NCBI GenBank assembly: GCA_014378525.1
Contig: JACMNL010000101.1
Span: 1-64,000 of the forward strand
DNA from: Bacteriovorax sp.
Lineage (GTDB): Bacteria; Bdellovibrionota; Bacteriovoracia; Bacteriovoracales; Bacteriovoracaceae
Direction: 5' to 3'
DNA length: 64,000 nt
Shown: piece after piece, positions 37,905-46,011 of the stretch
How positions within the stretch are numbered: position 1 is the stretch's first letter
Layout of the letters: each line of letters begins with the position of its first letter
Notes under the pieces: model-generated
Told to the model about the DNA's origin: nothing
Seen by the model: the letters and a program-made list of their open reading frames with translations, nothing else
Database searches by the model: none
Program-made: the position numbers and the translations under genes

Positions 37905-38615
37905 TTATGCAGCAGATTTTTTGCGGTTCTTGTCTTTTGGCAGAGTGAATTTCAGGCCGTTCGTACTTTTTTCTTCAGATGAAGGTGCGTAGAACTGTTC
38001 TCTTTCTTCATCCCACAGATAATTTCTTGAAACAGGCGAGACAGTAAAACTGAAATCGCGGGTTCTCTCGACCATTTTGTGAGAGTGAGACATCCACATT
38101 GGAAGGTTTTTCGAGTAGACGAAGACGTTAACCTGATGGTCTTTGATATGTTGTTTTAAAGCGGAAATAAAAAGCTCCAGCGTGGCCGCTTCGAGGTCCA
38201 CTTCGGGCTCTTCGAGAAAAATAAATTGTCCTTCAGAAAGCAGAGACTTTATCAGTGAGCAAACTTTTTTCATCTGCGCATTAGATTGCCCGGGTAGTTC
38301 ATGAGGAAGTTCGATCAAATTGTACAGTCCTTCAAGGGATCTGTTTTTTTGTTCTTTTAAAAAATCCTGAAACTGAACTTCTTTTGATTCAGTTAATGAG
38401 TTGGGAGAAAAATCCATCAGGATGTTCTGGTCCAGGGTCATTTCAGGAATGAGGCCCGCGCTTGTGCTTACGAATGAAAATTTATAGGGCATGCTCACTT
38501 TATGAAACTTTAAAAACGACAGGAACTCATTGAGTTTTGAAGAACTCATGGTTTCGTTAGGGTAATTGAATAGGTAAATTTCGAAGTTGTCTTCGAAGTT
38601 AATTTTAGTCATCAA
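37905..38615 (-). CDS. ABC-ATPase-like protein lacking a functional Walker A (pseudo-ATPase)
   Basis: LPGQSNAQMKKVCSLIKSLLSEGQFIFLEEPEVDLE resembles signature + Walker B; the P-loop position reads YPNETMSSSKLNEFL. Confidence 0.6.
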   Translation of the reverse strand: MMTKINFEDNFEIYLFNYPNETMSSSKLNEFLSFLKFHKVSMPYKFSFVSTSAGLIPEMTLDQNILMDFSPNSLTESKEVQFQDFLKEQKNRSLEGLYNLIELPHELPGQSNAQMKKVCSLIKSLLSEGQFIFLEEPEVDLEAATLELFISALKQHIKDHQVNVFVYSKNLPMWMSHSHKMVERTRDFSFTVSPVSRNYLWDEEREQFYAPSSEEKSTNGLKFTLPKDKNRKKSAA

Positions 38616-38741
38616 AGTCTCTTCGTCAAAACCCCAGGTCAGCTAAAGAAAAAGATTACCCGAACATTTGTGTCAGGAGTCACTCTTTTCCACTGTTTAA
38701 AACACTCCTAAAAAATAAAAGTTCAAGCTATAATTCTATTT

Positions 38742-39974
38742 ATGATAGAAAAAGCAGGATCCAAAACAGTTCTTATTGCGATGACCGGCGGAGTGGAATC
38801 AACCGTGGCCGCTTATCTTTTAAAAAAACAAGGCTACAAATGCATAGGCATCGGCCTGCAGCTTTTTGCTGACGGTGAAGTAACGGGACCGTTTGCTGAC
38901 GTCGCTGTTTTAGATTTAAATAAAATAAAAAAAATCTGCCAGTTTCTCGATATTCCTTTTTACGCTGTAAACGCAAAAGATATTTTTGCAGATAAAGTTT
39001 TAGATCCACTGGTTGGAAGAATTTTATCGGGACAAACCTTTGAACCACTGGTTTATCTCAATGCCGTTTTATTGGAAATCCTCCTGGAGAAAGCTCCAAA
39101 ATTTCAAACTACACTGGTGGCAACTGCTCACTATGCAAAAGTTTTAAAAAACCAGAAGACCGGCTCCTTTGAATTATTTGTGGCCAATGACCTGGAACAT
39201 GACCAGTCTTATTCACTGGCAAAATTAGAACAGAGGCATTTAGAAAATCTTATCCTTCCACTTTCAGAAATAAGAAAAAAAGAAGTCGAAAAAATCGGCT
39301 CATTGATCAAGGTAGAATTTCTTCCTAGAATAAAAACCAAGGCCGATCATATCATGCATGACCCGCGCATGGCCGACCTGGTTGAAGCGCGCGCACCAAA
39401 AGATTTAAAACGTCTGGGAACAATTTACGATTACGCCAATGAAGGCTCGATCTGTGAGCATAAGGGAATTCACCATTACTACGTGGGACAGAATAACCTG
39501 CAGTTTGATAAAAAAAATGAAATCCAGATTGATCCTCTTAAACAGGTCATCTCGATTATTTCCTACAAAGGAAATATTTTTGTAGATTATCCGACAAAAT
39601 TAAAATACCAGCAGGCCCTCGTTGTTCAGTTCAGTGCCTCCGCCAATCTCGATATGTCACATCCCATTTCCTGTTACGTTAAGATGGCCCCGAAGGGTGA
39701 AAAAATCCCATGCAAGCTGCTTTTAAAAAATAATAACATGGCACTTGTAGAATTCGAAGAACCGCGCTCAGGACTTCTGGTGGCCGGACAATTTCTCGTT
39801 TTTTACAACCGCCAGCTGGATAAAGGAAAAGTCATCGGTTCTGCTTTAGTTGAAGTGGGTGGAATGTTCTCCGAGTTCAGCTACAATACGCTACCGGAAA
39901 GAAAAGAGGATAATAATGAACAAGAAGATACTTATGATCACTCGGCCGACAACATCGATCGCATGCGCTTCTAA
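38742..39974 (+). CDS. MnmA-like (tRNA 2-thiouridylase family) paralog lacking both catalytic Cys
   Basis: TVLIAMTGGVESTVAAYLLKKQGYKCIGIGLQLF, TLVATAHYAKVL, DQSYSLAKLEQRHLENLILPLSEIRKKEVEKIG align with the mnmA gene at 41009. Confidence 0.8.
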   Translation: MIEKAGSKTVLIAMTGGVESTVAAYLLKKQGYKCIGIGLQLFADGEVTGPFADVAVLDLNKIKKICQFLDIPFYAVNAKDIFADKVLDPLVGRILSGQTFEPLVYLNAVLLEILLEKAPKFQTTLVATAHYAKVLKNQKTGSFELFVANDLEHDQSYSLAKLEQRHLENLILPLSEIRKKEVEKIGSLIKVEFLPRIKTKADHIMHDPRMADLVEARAPKDLKRLGTIYDYANEGSICEHKGIHHYYVGQNNLQFDKKNEIQIDPLKQVISIISYKGNIFVDYPTKLKYQQALVVQFSASANLDMSHPISCYVKMAPKGEKIPCKLLLKNNNMALVEFEEPRSGLLVAGQFLVFYNRQLDKGKVIGSALVEVGGMFSEFSYNTLPERKEDNNEQEDTYDHSADNIDRMRF

Positions 39975-40983
39975 ATTTTTTGCGCTTTCTTCGATTATGT
40001 TTTCATTCAGTCTTCACGCTTTTGAATTCCAGGAATACGAAAAGAAAATTAAAAACGGTTATTCGCTGAGAACGGCCGTTGATAAAATGCCTAAAGCAGA
40101 TCTCGAAACAACTTTGCGCGATTTTGTAGCGAGCGGGAGACCCGGCAGACTGGCCGGTTCTCCCGGCCACGCCAAGGCCCGCGAGTATCTGCAAAAAAAA
40201 TTACAATCTTATACAAATAAAGGTGCAGCTTTTTCAAAGCAGGCCTTCACGACAGCAGATAAAAAAGAAGGAATTAATTTTATCTGGGAAAAAAAAGGTG
40301 CAGTTAAACCAGAAGAAGTGATGATCCTAGGTGCTAATTACGATACACTTTTAAAAGACCCAAAAACTCATCAGGTGATTTTAAAAGGTGAGATGCCTGG
40401 TGCAGACAATAATGGCTCAGGTGTCGCCCTATTGTTATCGATGATCGAAATTTTAAACAAACTCGACATTCCAAAGACCGTAAGAATAGTTTTTTATGAC
40501 TGTGAAGAATTCGGCGGCGCTGGTTCTCTGGAATTTGCAAAAAAAACCAAAGCAGAAATGGGAAAGGATAAAATTACAGGTGTAGTAAATCTTTCGATGC
40601 TCGCGCACGATTCAAAAATCGGCGATAAAGATCACAAGCTGAACAACATGAATATTTACCTGCAGCCCAGAGATGTTCCCGGCCACGAGGCCACGGGAAT
40701 TCTCGCGCAGATGATGGTTGAAAACGGAAAAAGAAATTACAGTTCAGTGGAATTTTCTCCCAAAGAAACTTTCAGCGGCGACTATTTTCCCAACACTTCA
40801 GAACATTACTGGGCCCTGGGTATTCCCGCTGTGACCATGACCCAGAATCGCGAGGGAGACCTTAACCCGCGCTACATGACCTCCAATGATTTCGTTGAGA
40901 CCTTGAATTTGAGCACTTACACCAATGTGTTTAAGTATGTGACCAGCGCAGTCCTTGCGTGGGACTATGACATAGTCAAATAG
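39916..40983 (+). CDS. M28-family metallopeptidase, secreted
   Basis: MPGADNNGSGVALLLSMIEIL, RIVFYDCEEFGGAGSLEFAKK, MTSNDFVETLN; ATG at 39916 overlaps the upstream gene. Confidence 0.85.
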   Translation: MNKKILMITRPTTSIACASKFFALSSIMFSFSLHAFEFQEYEKKIKNGYSLRTAVDKMPKADLETTLRDFVASGRPGRLAGSPGHAKAREYLQKKLQSYTNKGAAFSKQAFTTADKKEGINFIWEKKGAVKPEEVMILGANYDTLLKDPKTHQVILKGEMPGADNNGSGVALLLSMIEILNKLDIPKTVRIVFYDCEEFGGAGSLEFAKKTKAEMGKDKITGVVNLSMLAHDSKIGDKDHKLNNMNIYLQPRDVPGHEATGILAQMMVENGKRNYSSVEFSPKETFSGDYFPNTSEHYWALGIPAVTMTQNREGDLNPRYMTSNDFVETLNLSTYTNVFKYVTSAVLAWDYDIVK

Positions 40984-41008
40984 AAGTTTTTCTGCTATAT
41001 AAAAGTCC

Positions 41009-42151
41009 ATGGAAAAACCTAAATCAGAAACATTAGTAATCGTCGGTATGTCGGGGGGAGTAGACTCTTCTGTGACGGCCGCACTTCTTAAAGAAGAAGG
41101 CTATAAGGTCGTGGGTCTTTTCATGAAAAACTGGGAAGAGTTCGACGAGCACGGTGTCTGCCAGTCTTCAAAAGAATACGCTGATGTGGTTGCTGTCTGT
41201 GAAAAACTTGATATCCCATATTACTCTGTCGACTTTATCGCTGAATATAAAGACCAGGTCTTCAATCAGTTTGTAGAAGAGTACAAATTAGGTTTCACTC
41301 CAAACCCTGACGTTCTTTGCAACAGAGAAATTAAATTCAAAGTTTTTTTCGAAAAGGCGATGGAGCTCGGTGCAGATTTTCTGGCCACAGGTCACTACTG
41401 CCAGTCGAAGGAAATTGATGGAGAGTATAAGCTTGTTAAAGGTGCTGATCCTTTAAAAGACCAGTCATATTTTCTCTACACAATCAAAAAAGAAATACTG
41501 AAAAAAGTTTTATTTCCTATCGGACACATTCCAAAAACTGAAGTGCGCGCCCTGGCCGCTAAGTATGACCTGGCAACGAAAGAGAAAAAAGATTCAACGG
41601 GAATATGTTTTATCGGTGAGAGAAATTTCAAAAATTTTCTTTCAAACTATGTCACATTTGAAGACGGAAATTTTGAAACACTAAATGGCGAAGTGGTCGG
41701 ACGCCATACTGGTGCGACTTACTATACGCTTGGACAACGTAAAGGTTTAGGCCTTGGCGGTCAGGGCGAACCATGGTTTGTCGTCGGAAAAGATATGTCG
41801 AGAAATGTTGTGATCGTTGAGCGCGGAGAGTTTCACCCGCACATGTACGCTGATAATTTAACGGCGACTGATTTATCTTTCACAAGTGGTCTGTGGACAA
41901 AGTCACTACCTTTTAAATGCAAAGCTAAAGTGCGATACCGTCAGAAAGACCAGGACTGCACAGTCACAAAAATTGAAGGCGATAAAATTTTTGTAGAATT
42001 CGATCAGGCGCAAAGAGCGATTACGCCGAGACAATCTGTTGTATTTTACGATGGAGATATCTGTTTAGGTGGAGCGATGATTGAGTCTGCAGGGCCAAGC
42101 TATTTCACAATGAACAAAGACTTGTCTATCACCAGTACTTCGGATCATTAA
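41009..42151 (+). CDS. mnmA: tRNA-specific 2-thiouridylase MnmA
   Basis: VGMSGGVDSSVTAALLKEEGY, TPNPDVLCNREIKF, ATGHYC, KKDSTGICFIGERNFKNFL, YYTLGQRKGLGLGG. Confidence 0.95.
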   Translation: MEKPKSETLVIVGMSGGVDSSVTAALLKEEGYKVVGLFMKNWEEFDEHGVCQSSKEYADVVAVCEKLDIPYYSVDFIAEYKDQVFNQFVEEYKLGFTPNPDVLCNREIKFKVFFEKAMELGADFLATGHYCQSKEIDGEYKLVKGADPLKDQSYFLYTIKKEILKKVLFPIGHIPKTEVRALAAKYDLATKEKKDSTGICFIGERNFKNFLSNYVTFEDGNFETLNGEVVGRHTGATYYTLGQRKGLGLGGQGEPWFVVGKDMSRNVVIVERGEFHPHMYADNLTATDLSFTSGLWTKSLPFKCKAKVRYRQKDQDCTVTKIEGDKIFVEFDQAQRAITPRQSVVFYDGDICLGGAMIESAGPSYFTMNKDLSITSTSDH

Positions 42152-42368
42152 AATCCTTTTTACCGTTGCCTCCATCTTCATCATTACCGCCTCCTGATTT
42201 CTTCTCTTCGAAGGCCGTGCAGTCCTTACCTGTCGACTGCTTAACCAGCACGTAAGGCAGCAGGGTCGATTTAAACTGATAGAGCTTGCATCCTCTCGGG
42301 GCGGCAGGGTCAAAGGTTACCTGGTAGTGCTTACAGCGCATGCAGGGAATTCTCTTGATTTCATCCAT
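42129..42368 (-). CDS. Small Cys-rich conserved protein (four-Cys, possible zinc binding)
   Basis: IPCMRCKHYQVTFDPAAPRGCKLYQFKSTLLPYVLVKQSTGKDCTAFEEKK. Confidence 0.65.
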   Translation of the reverse strand: MDEIKRIPCMRCKHYQVTFDPAAPRGCKLYQFKSTLLPYVLVKQSTGKDCTAFEEKKSGGGNDEDGGNGKKDFNDPKYW

Positions 42369-42521
42369 AATTACCTATACTTATATCTTTGTCTTTTATT
42401 GAGACACCTTATTATAAATCTTACATAGATACCGGAATTTTTAATAGTCTAATTTTGCACATGTTAGGATTTGGGGGAATCGAAGGTTACAAACAATTAA
42501 TCACTAGGAACAATTACTCAA

Positions 42522-42887
42522 ATGAAAACAACATCACTAACCACAGAAACCGACAATCTTGTTATGTTCCCGTCTGCAAAGAACTTTGCTGTCGAAGCTG
42601 ATTTAAGCGATCCAATGGCCGATCTTTTAAACGAGTACTCGAACATGACTGATGCCGATATCCCAGGTCACCTTGACGATAGATTTGAAGAAAATGACTT
42701 AGAAGATGAGAGTGCTTTTGGAAGTTTAGAAGCATTCATGAATAGAAATCAAACTGCAGAAATTTTAACTCCCGACGACAAACTGGTTAAGCTTATCAAT
42801 GAAAAAATGGAAGCAATAGCAGAAGCAAAACAACGCATAAAATTTTACCTCGACGAAATTGAAATGTTCTTGCCTAGAAGACGCTAG
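42522..42887 (+). CDS. Hypothetical acidic protein
   Basis: 121-aa ORF just upstream of tRNA-Leu. Confidence 0.5.
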   Translation: MKTTSLTTETDNLVMFPSAKNFAVEADLSDPMADLLNEYSNMTDADIPGHLDDRFEENDLEDESAFGSLEAFMNRNQTAEILTPDDKLVKLINEKMEAIAEAKQRIKFYLDEIEMFLPRRR

Positions 42888-42910
42888 TTCTTTATTCTAA
42901 ACCCTCATAT

Positions 42911-42996
42911 GCGCGGGTGGTGAAATGGCAGACACGCTACCTTGAGGTGGTAGAGCTCGAAAGGGTGTGCAGGTTCAAGTCCTGTTCCGCGCACCA
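42911..42996 (+). tRNA. tRNA-Leu (GAG)
   Basis: Acceptor GCGCGGG/TCCGCGC, anticodon stem-loop CTACC-TTGAGGT-GGTAG, long variable region, T-arm GCAGG-TTCAAGT-CCTGT, encoded CCA. Confidence 0.93.
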
Positions 42997-43310
42997 ATTT
43001 TCTCATATTTTTGCTTCCTTAACTTTTAGCACTAATTATTCTGTTTACTTAAAAATTTAATATTTTTAATCATCATGCATCTCTTCAGAGAATGTATGTT
43101 TCCCGCACTCCCGATCAAACTTAACTTCATTCAATAATTCGCAAAAATTACCGCCAGGTTTTCATGATAAAGAATCTCATGGAATTCATGCTGGGCAATG
43201 GGTTTTAAGCATGCTTACACTCATCGATTTTTGCTAGCGACCCAACCTGAATTTTTACGAGCGGCTATTATCCGGACTCAAGCACGCCAGCAAAAAAATG
43301 CTCTCACTTC

Positions 43311-44003
43311 ATGCTTAATAAAGACTCCGGCAGTTCTGCACCGGCAATAAGATATGCAGAAGGTGCGACTGCACAAGTGTACGGCATGTTGGAGAAGGAA
43401 GTTTTATCGATGTCTGCGGATCAACAAAAGAACGCTATTTTCCTGCGACGTTTTAGAGGTGAAGATCGCACTGCTCATTTCGACAAATTTGATGACGTGG
43501 CCAATACGGCCTATAACCAAACTTTTAAAGTTATACCTTTTGCTGGCGTAACCCAATATAGCAGCAATGAAGTCGAGCTTGAATCCGAGTACACCGCGGG
43601 CATAAGAATTGAATCGAGATTAAATGAAAGAGTCGAGACGGGAATTGGATTCACGCATAGTGCGATGAAGATCTCCGAGTTTGATTATTTTAGTTACGGG
43701 GTCGATATCTACACCAAGATTTATCTAATTTCAGAATCCAGGTTTCAACCTTATGTGGGAGCGGGAGTTGGATATTTAAAAAGCAGTCTAAATGAAAGTG
43801 ACTCGAGCACTTTAAATGCTGAAGCTATTGGAGGAATGGATTTAATGTTCACCAGAAGCTTTGGGGCCAATTTTGAATTGAAATATAATAAGGCAGTGAC
43901 TTCTTCGTCATATCATGGCCAGTCTGTGGTAGATAACTTATCTCAGAAAATTGAAAATGCAGGCCACTTAACATTAGCTGTCGGTATGATTATTTCTTAT
44001 TAA
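43311..44003 (+). CDS. Outer-membrane beta-barrel-like protein, possibly 5'-truncated
   Basis: C-terminal beta strands with aromatic end (LTLAVGMIISY); FQPYVGAGVGYL; no signal peptide. Confidence 0.5.
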   Translation: MLNKDSGSSAPAIRYAEGATAQVYGMLEKEVLSMSADQQKNAIFLRRFRGEDRTAHFDKFDDVANTAYNQTFKVIPFAGVTQYSSNEVELESEYTAGIRIESRLNERVETGIGFTHSAMKISEFDYFSYGVDIYTKIYLISESRFQPYVGAGVGYLKSSLNESDSSTLNAEAIGGMDLMFTRSFGANFELKYNKAVTSSSYHGQSVVDNLSQKIENAGHLTLAVGMIISY

Positions 44004-44038
44004 AAGGCTTAAGGCTGTCTTCAAACTGTCTGGAACCC

Positions 44039-44365
44039 TTAATTGAAAATAATCGCCAAACTAAATACTAAGAGAGTCAACGAGGGAAGTATTTTGAAAT
44101 AAGGGTTTTTGACTTTAAAATGGGTGAACAATGCGGCAAGCATGAGGGCTGCGATACCACCGGCCCCGATTTTGGAGATTTGCTCTGATTGATTCAAAAG
44201 CATGATGGCAAAAGATATCTTTAAAATTCCGACGACGTCTCTTAACCAGTTTGGATAACCGTAACTTTTAAACTCTTCCACTATATTTGTATAACGGATG
44301 ACCCATACAAACAGGATAGAGCTGAAGACAATAATTTTTAAAACTTCTATCAAGACATTAATCAT
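44039..44365 (-). CDS. DoxX-like small membrane protein
   Basis: 4-TM pattern; similar layout to the divergent 44437-44766 gene. Confidence 0.55.
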   Translation of the reverse strand: MINVLIEVLKIIVFSSILFVWVIRYTNIVEEFKSYGYPNWLRDVVGILKISFAIMLLNQSEQISKIGAGGIAALMLAALFTHFKVKNPYFKILPSLTLLVFSLAIIFN

Positions 44366-44436
44366 AATTTACCTTTTTTTTTGATTATATCGCCCATTTT
44401 CCGCATCAACAACAATTAATATGTTATTAGTAAGTA

Positions 44437-44766
44437 ATGAATCAAGTTATTGTCTTCTCTTCAGCAGTTATTTTTGTTTTTTATGGTCTTCGTTGTCTGA
44501 CAACGAATCATATGATGACCGAATTTAAACGCTATCATCTCGCGCGCTTTCGAAAAACTGTTGGTGTTTTAGAACTTCTTGGTGGTGTGGGGCTTTTAGT
44601 TGGATTCTATTATCCAATTCTGTCTATCGTTGCATCAGCTGGACTTACTATGCTTATGTTGCTTGGAACATTGGTGCGAATAAAAACCAAAGATCCTTTT
44701 TGGGAGATTATTCCAGCTTTTTCATTGATGTTGCTTAATGGTTATATCTTTTCACAGCTGACCTAG
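44437..44766 (+). CDS. DoxX-like small membrane protein
   Basis: FKRYHLARFRKTVGVLELLGGVGLLVGFYYPILSIVASAGLTMLMLLGTLVRIKTKDPFWEIIPAFSLMLLN. Confidence 0.65.
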   Translation: MNQVIVFSSAVIFVFYGLRCLTTNHMMTEFKRYHLARFRKTVGVLELLGGVGLLVGFYYPILSIVASAGLTMLMLLGTLVRIKTKDPFWEIIPAFSLMLLNGYIFSQLT

Positions 44767-44934
44767 AGAGTTTTTTTGTGAATCACATGATGTTTCCTTC
44801 TTAAAAGCATTTAAGAAAGAAAGAGAACTCGTTGAAAAGCTAGGAATCGGGACTTTTCTTTAAGTCGTTGTTTTGGTCTTTCGTCGGCCAATTCTTCATC
44901 TGGTTCTTCATCTTGATTATTTCCATATATAAAA

Positions 44935-45301
44935 TCACTGGTTGAAAATACTGTCGTCAGCTTTTGATAAGAGACCAAAACCAAAGTCAAGAGAGTGAAA
45001 CAAGGATGGAACCATTGGTATCAAGTTTATTAATGGTACATATTCAAAAATAACTGCACCAATTACAAAAAAATTTAAGAAAATTCCTATTTGTAATTTT
45101 ACCTCTAACATGTGCCAAAAAGGTTAGACCTAACATTAGTAAAAAAAAGATACTTTTTAATAAAATCCCAATGCCATGAACCCTTGCGAGTTGCCTTGAG
45201 AGGCAGCACCAAGTTGTGAAAATTGTGCAGGCTATTGAAGCGGGAGCATGGTTTGTAGTTTTAGAACTATGTAGTGTTTCATTTTTATAAAAATGAAACA
45301 C
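44935..45301 (-). pseudogene. Frameshifted small membrane-protein gene
   Basis: ORF 45044-45301 stops after a T7 run; removing one T continues as KFFVIGAVIFEYVPLINLIPMVPSLFHSLDFGFGLLSKADDSIFNQ* to 44935. Confidence 0.45.
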
Positions 45302-45316
45302 CTTTTCTTTTTTTTA
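45273..45316 (+). terminator. 28-bp perfect palindrome followed by a T-rich tract (terminator-like)
   Basis: GTGTTTCATTTTTA|TAAAAATGAAACAC then CCTTTTCTTTTTTTT. Confidence 0.5.
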
Positions 45317-45360
45317 GACGTTGCGACTAATGGATAATGTTTTATCACCGAAGTGTATTT

Positions 45361-45663
45361 ATGGGAAAAAAATATGAATTCAGAAAAAATGTTTTATTAA
45401 TTTTGAAAAATGTTCGTCTCTTTATTGATACTTTTGCAGATTTAAAAAGTAATTCAACAGATCATTTTGAATGTGCAAAAATTGTAAAATTACAATCGCT
45501 CAATGTTATAATTCAATTCCACGAAACTTTAATTGAAACGAATGAATTAATTAATGAACACAATATAGACGATTTTTGCGCAAGCCTTATCGTTATTACA
45601 GAATGTCTGAAGGCCATAGATTTAGTACTTAATGCCAATACTTTAGTGGGGAGAGTTAGTTAG
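45361..45663 (+). CDS. Hypothetical helical protein
   Basis: ORF with start MGKKYEFRKN; helical-bundle-like composition. Confidence 0.45.
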   Translation: MGKKYEFRKNVLLILKNVRLFIDTFADLKSNSTDHFECAKIVKLQSLNVIIQFHETLIETNELINEHNIDDFCASLIVITECLKAIDLVLNANTLVGRVS

Positions 45664-45764
45664 GAGTTTCACATTCCCAATTAGTATAAATATTATCCTT
45701 CGTCATTTTCGGTTCCAGCATCCACTTCTCATATTTACAGACAAATACTTTTAATAAATTTCCC

Positions 45765-45802
45765 AAGGCCCCGAGACTTTTAATGGTCTGAGGGCCTTTT
45801 TC
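45765..45802 (+). terminator. Rho-independent terminator
   Basis: AAGGCCCcGAGAC-TTTTAATG-GTCTgAGGGCCTT with TTTTT tract. Confidence 0.7.
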
Positions 45803-46011
45803 TTATATTTATTCGAGAGAAGGTCACCCCGATTAATCCATTTATCCCCAAAAATACCGCTCCATTTTTCTAAATATAAACCGATAAGTTCACAGTCATC
45901 GACAGGCCCGAAAATCTGGCACTTTTAGGCCCGGTTTTTAGCTTTTTATCAGGTCCCGACAAGTTACGGACCATGATTTTAAGTGAGATATAATATCGTC
46001 TGAGGGTATCT

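Noticed and set aside
39850-39915. Upstream extension of the M28 peptidase ORF
   Set aside because: Signal peptide only makes sense from the ATG at 39916.
43230-43290. Possible integron attC-like site (GCTAGCGACCCAACC ... CACGCCAGC)
   Set aside because: No matching GTTRRRY partner site; ends only partly complementary; no cassette array.
45890-45980. Riboswitch-like leader before the 46012 lipoprotein (GGTCC...GGACC stem, repeated AGGCCCG)
   Set aside because: TATAAT at 45989 puts the likely TSS downstream, so this is probably not transcribed as a leader; no known riboswitch core recognised.
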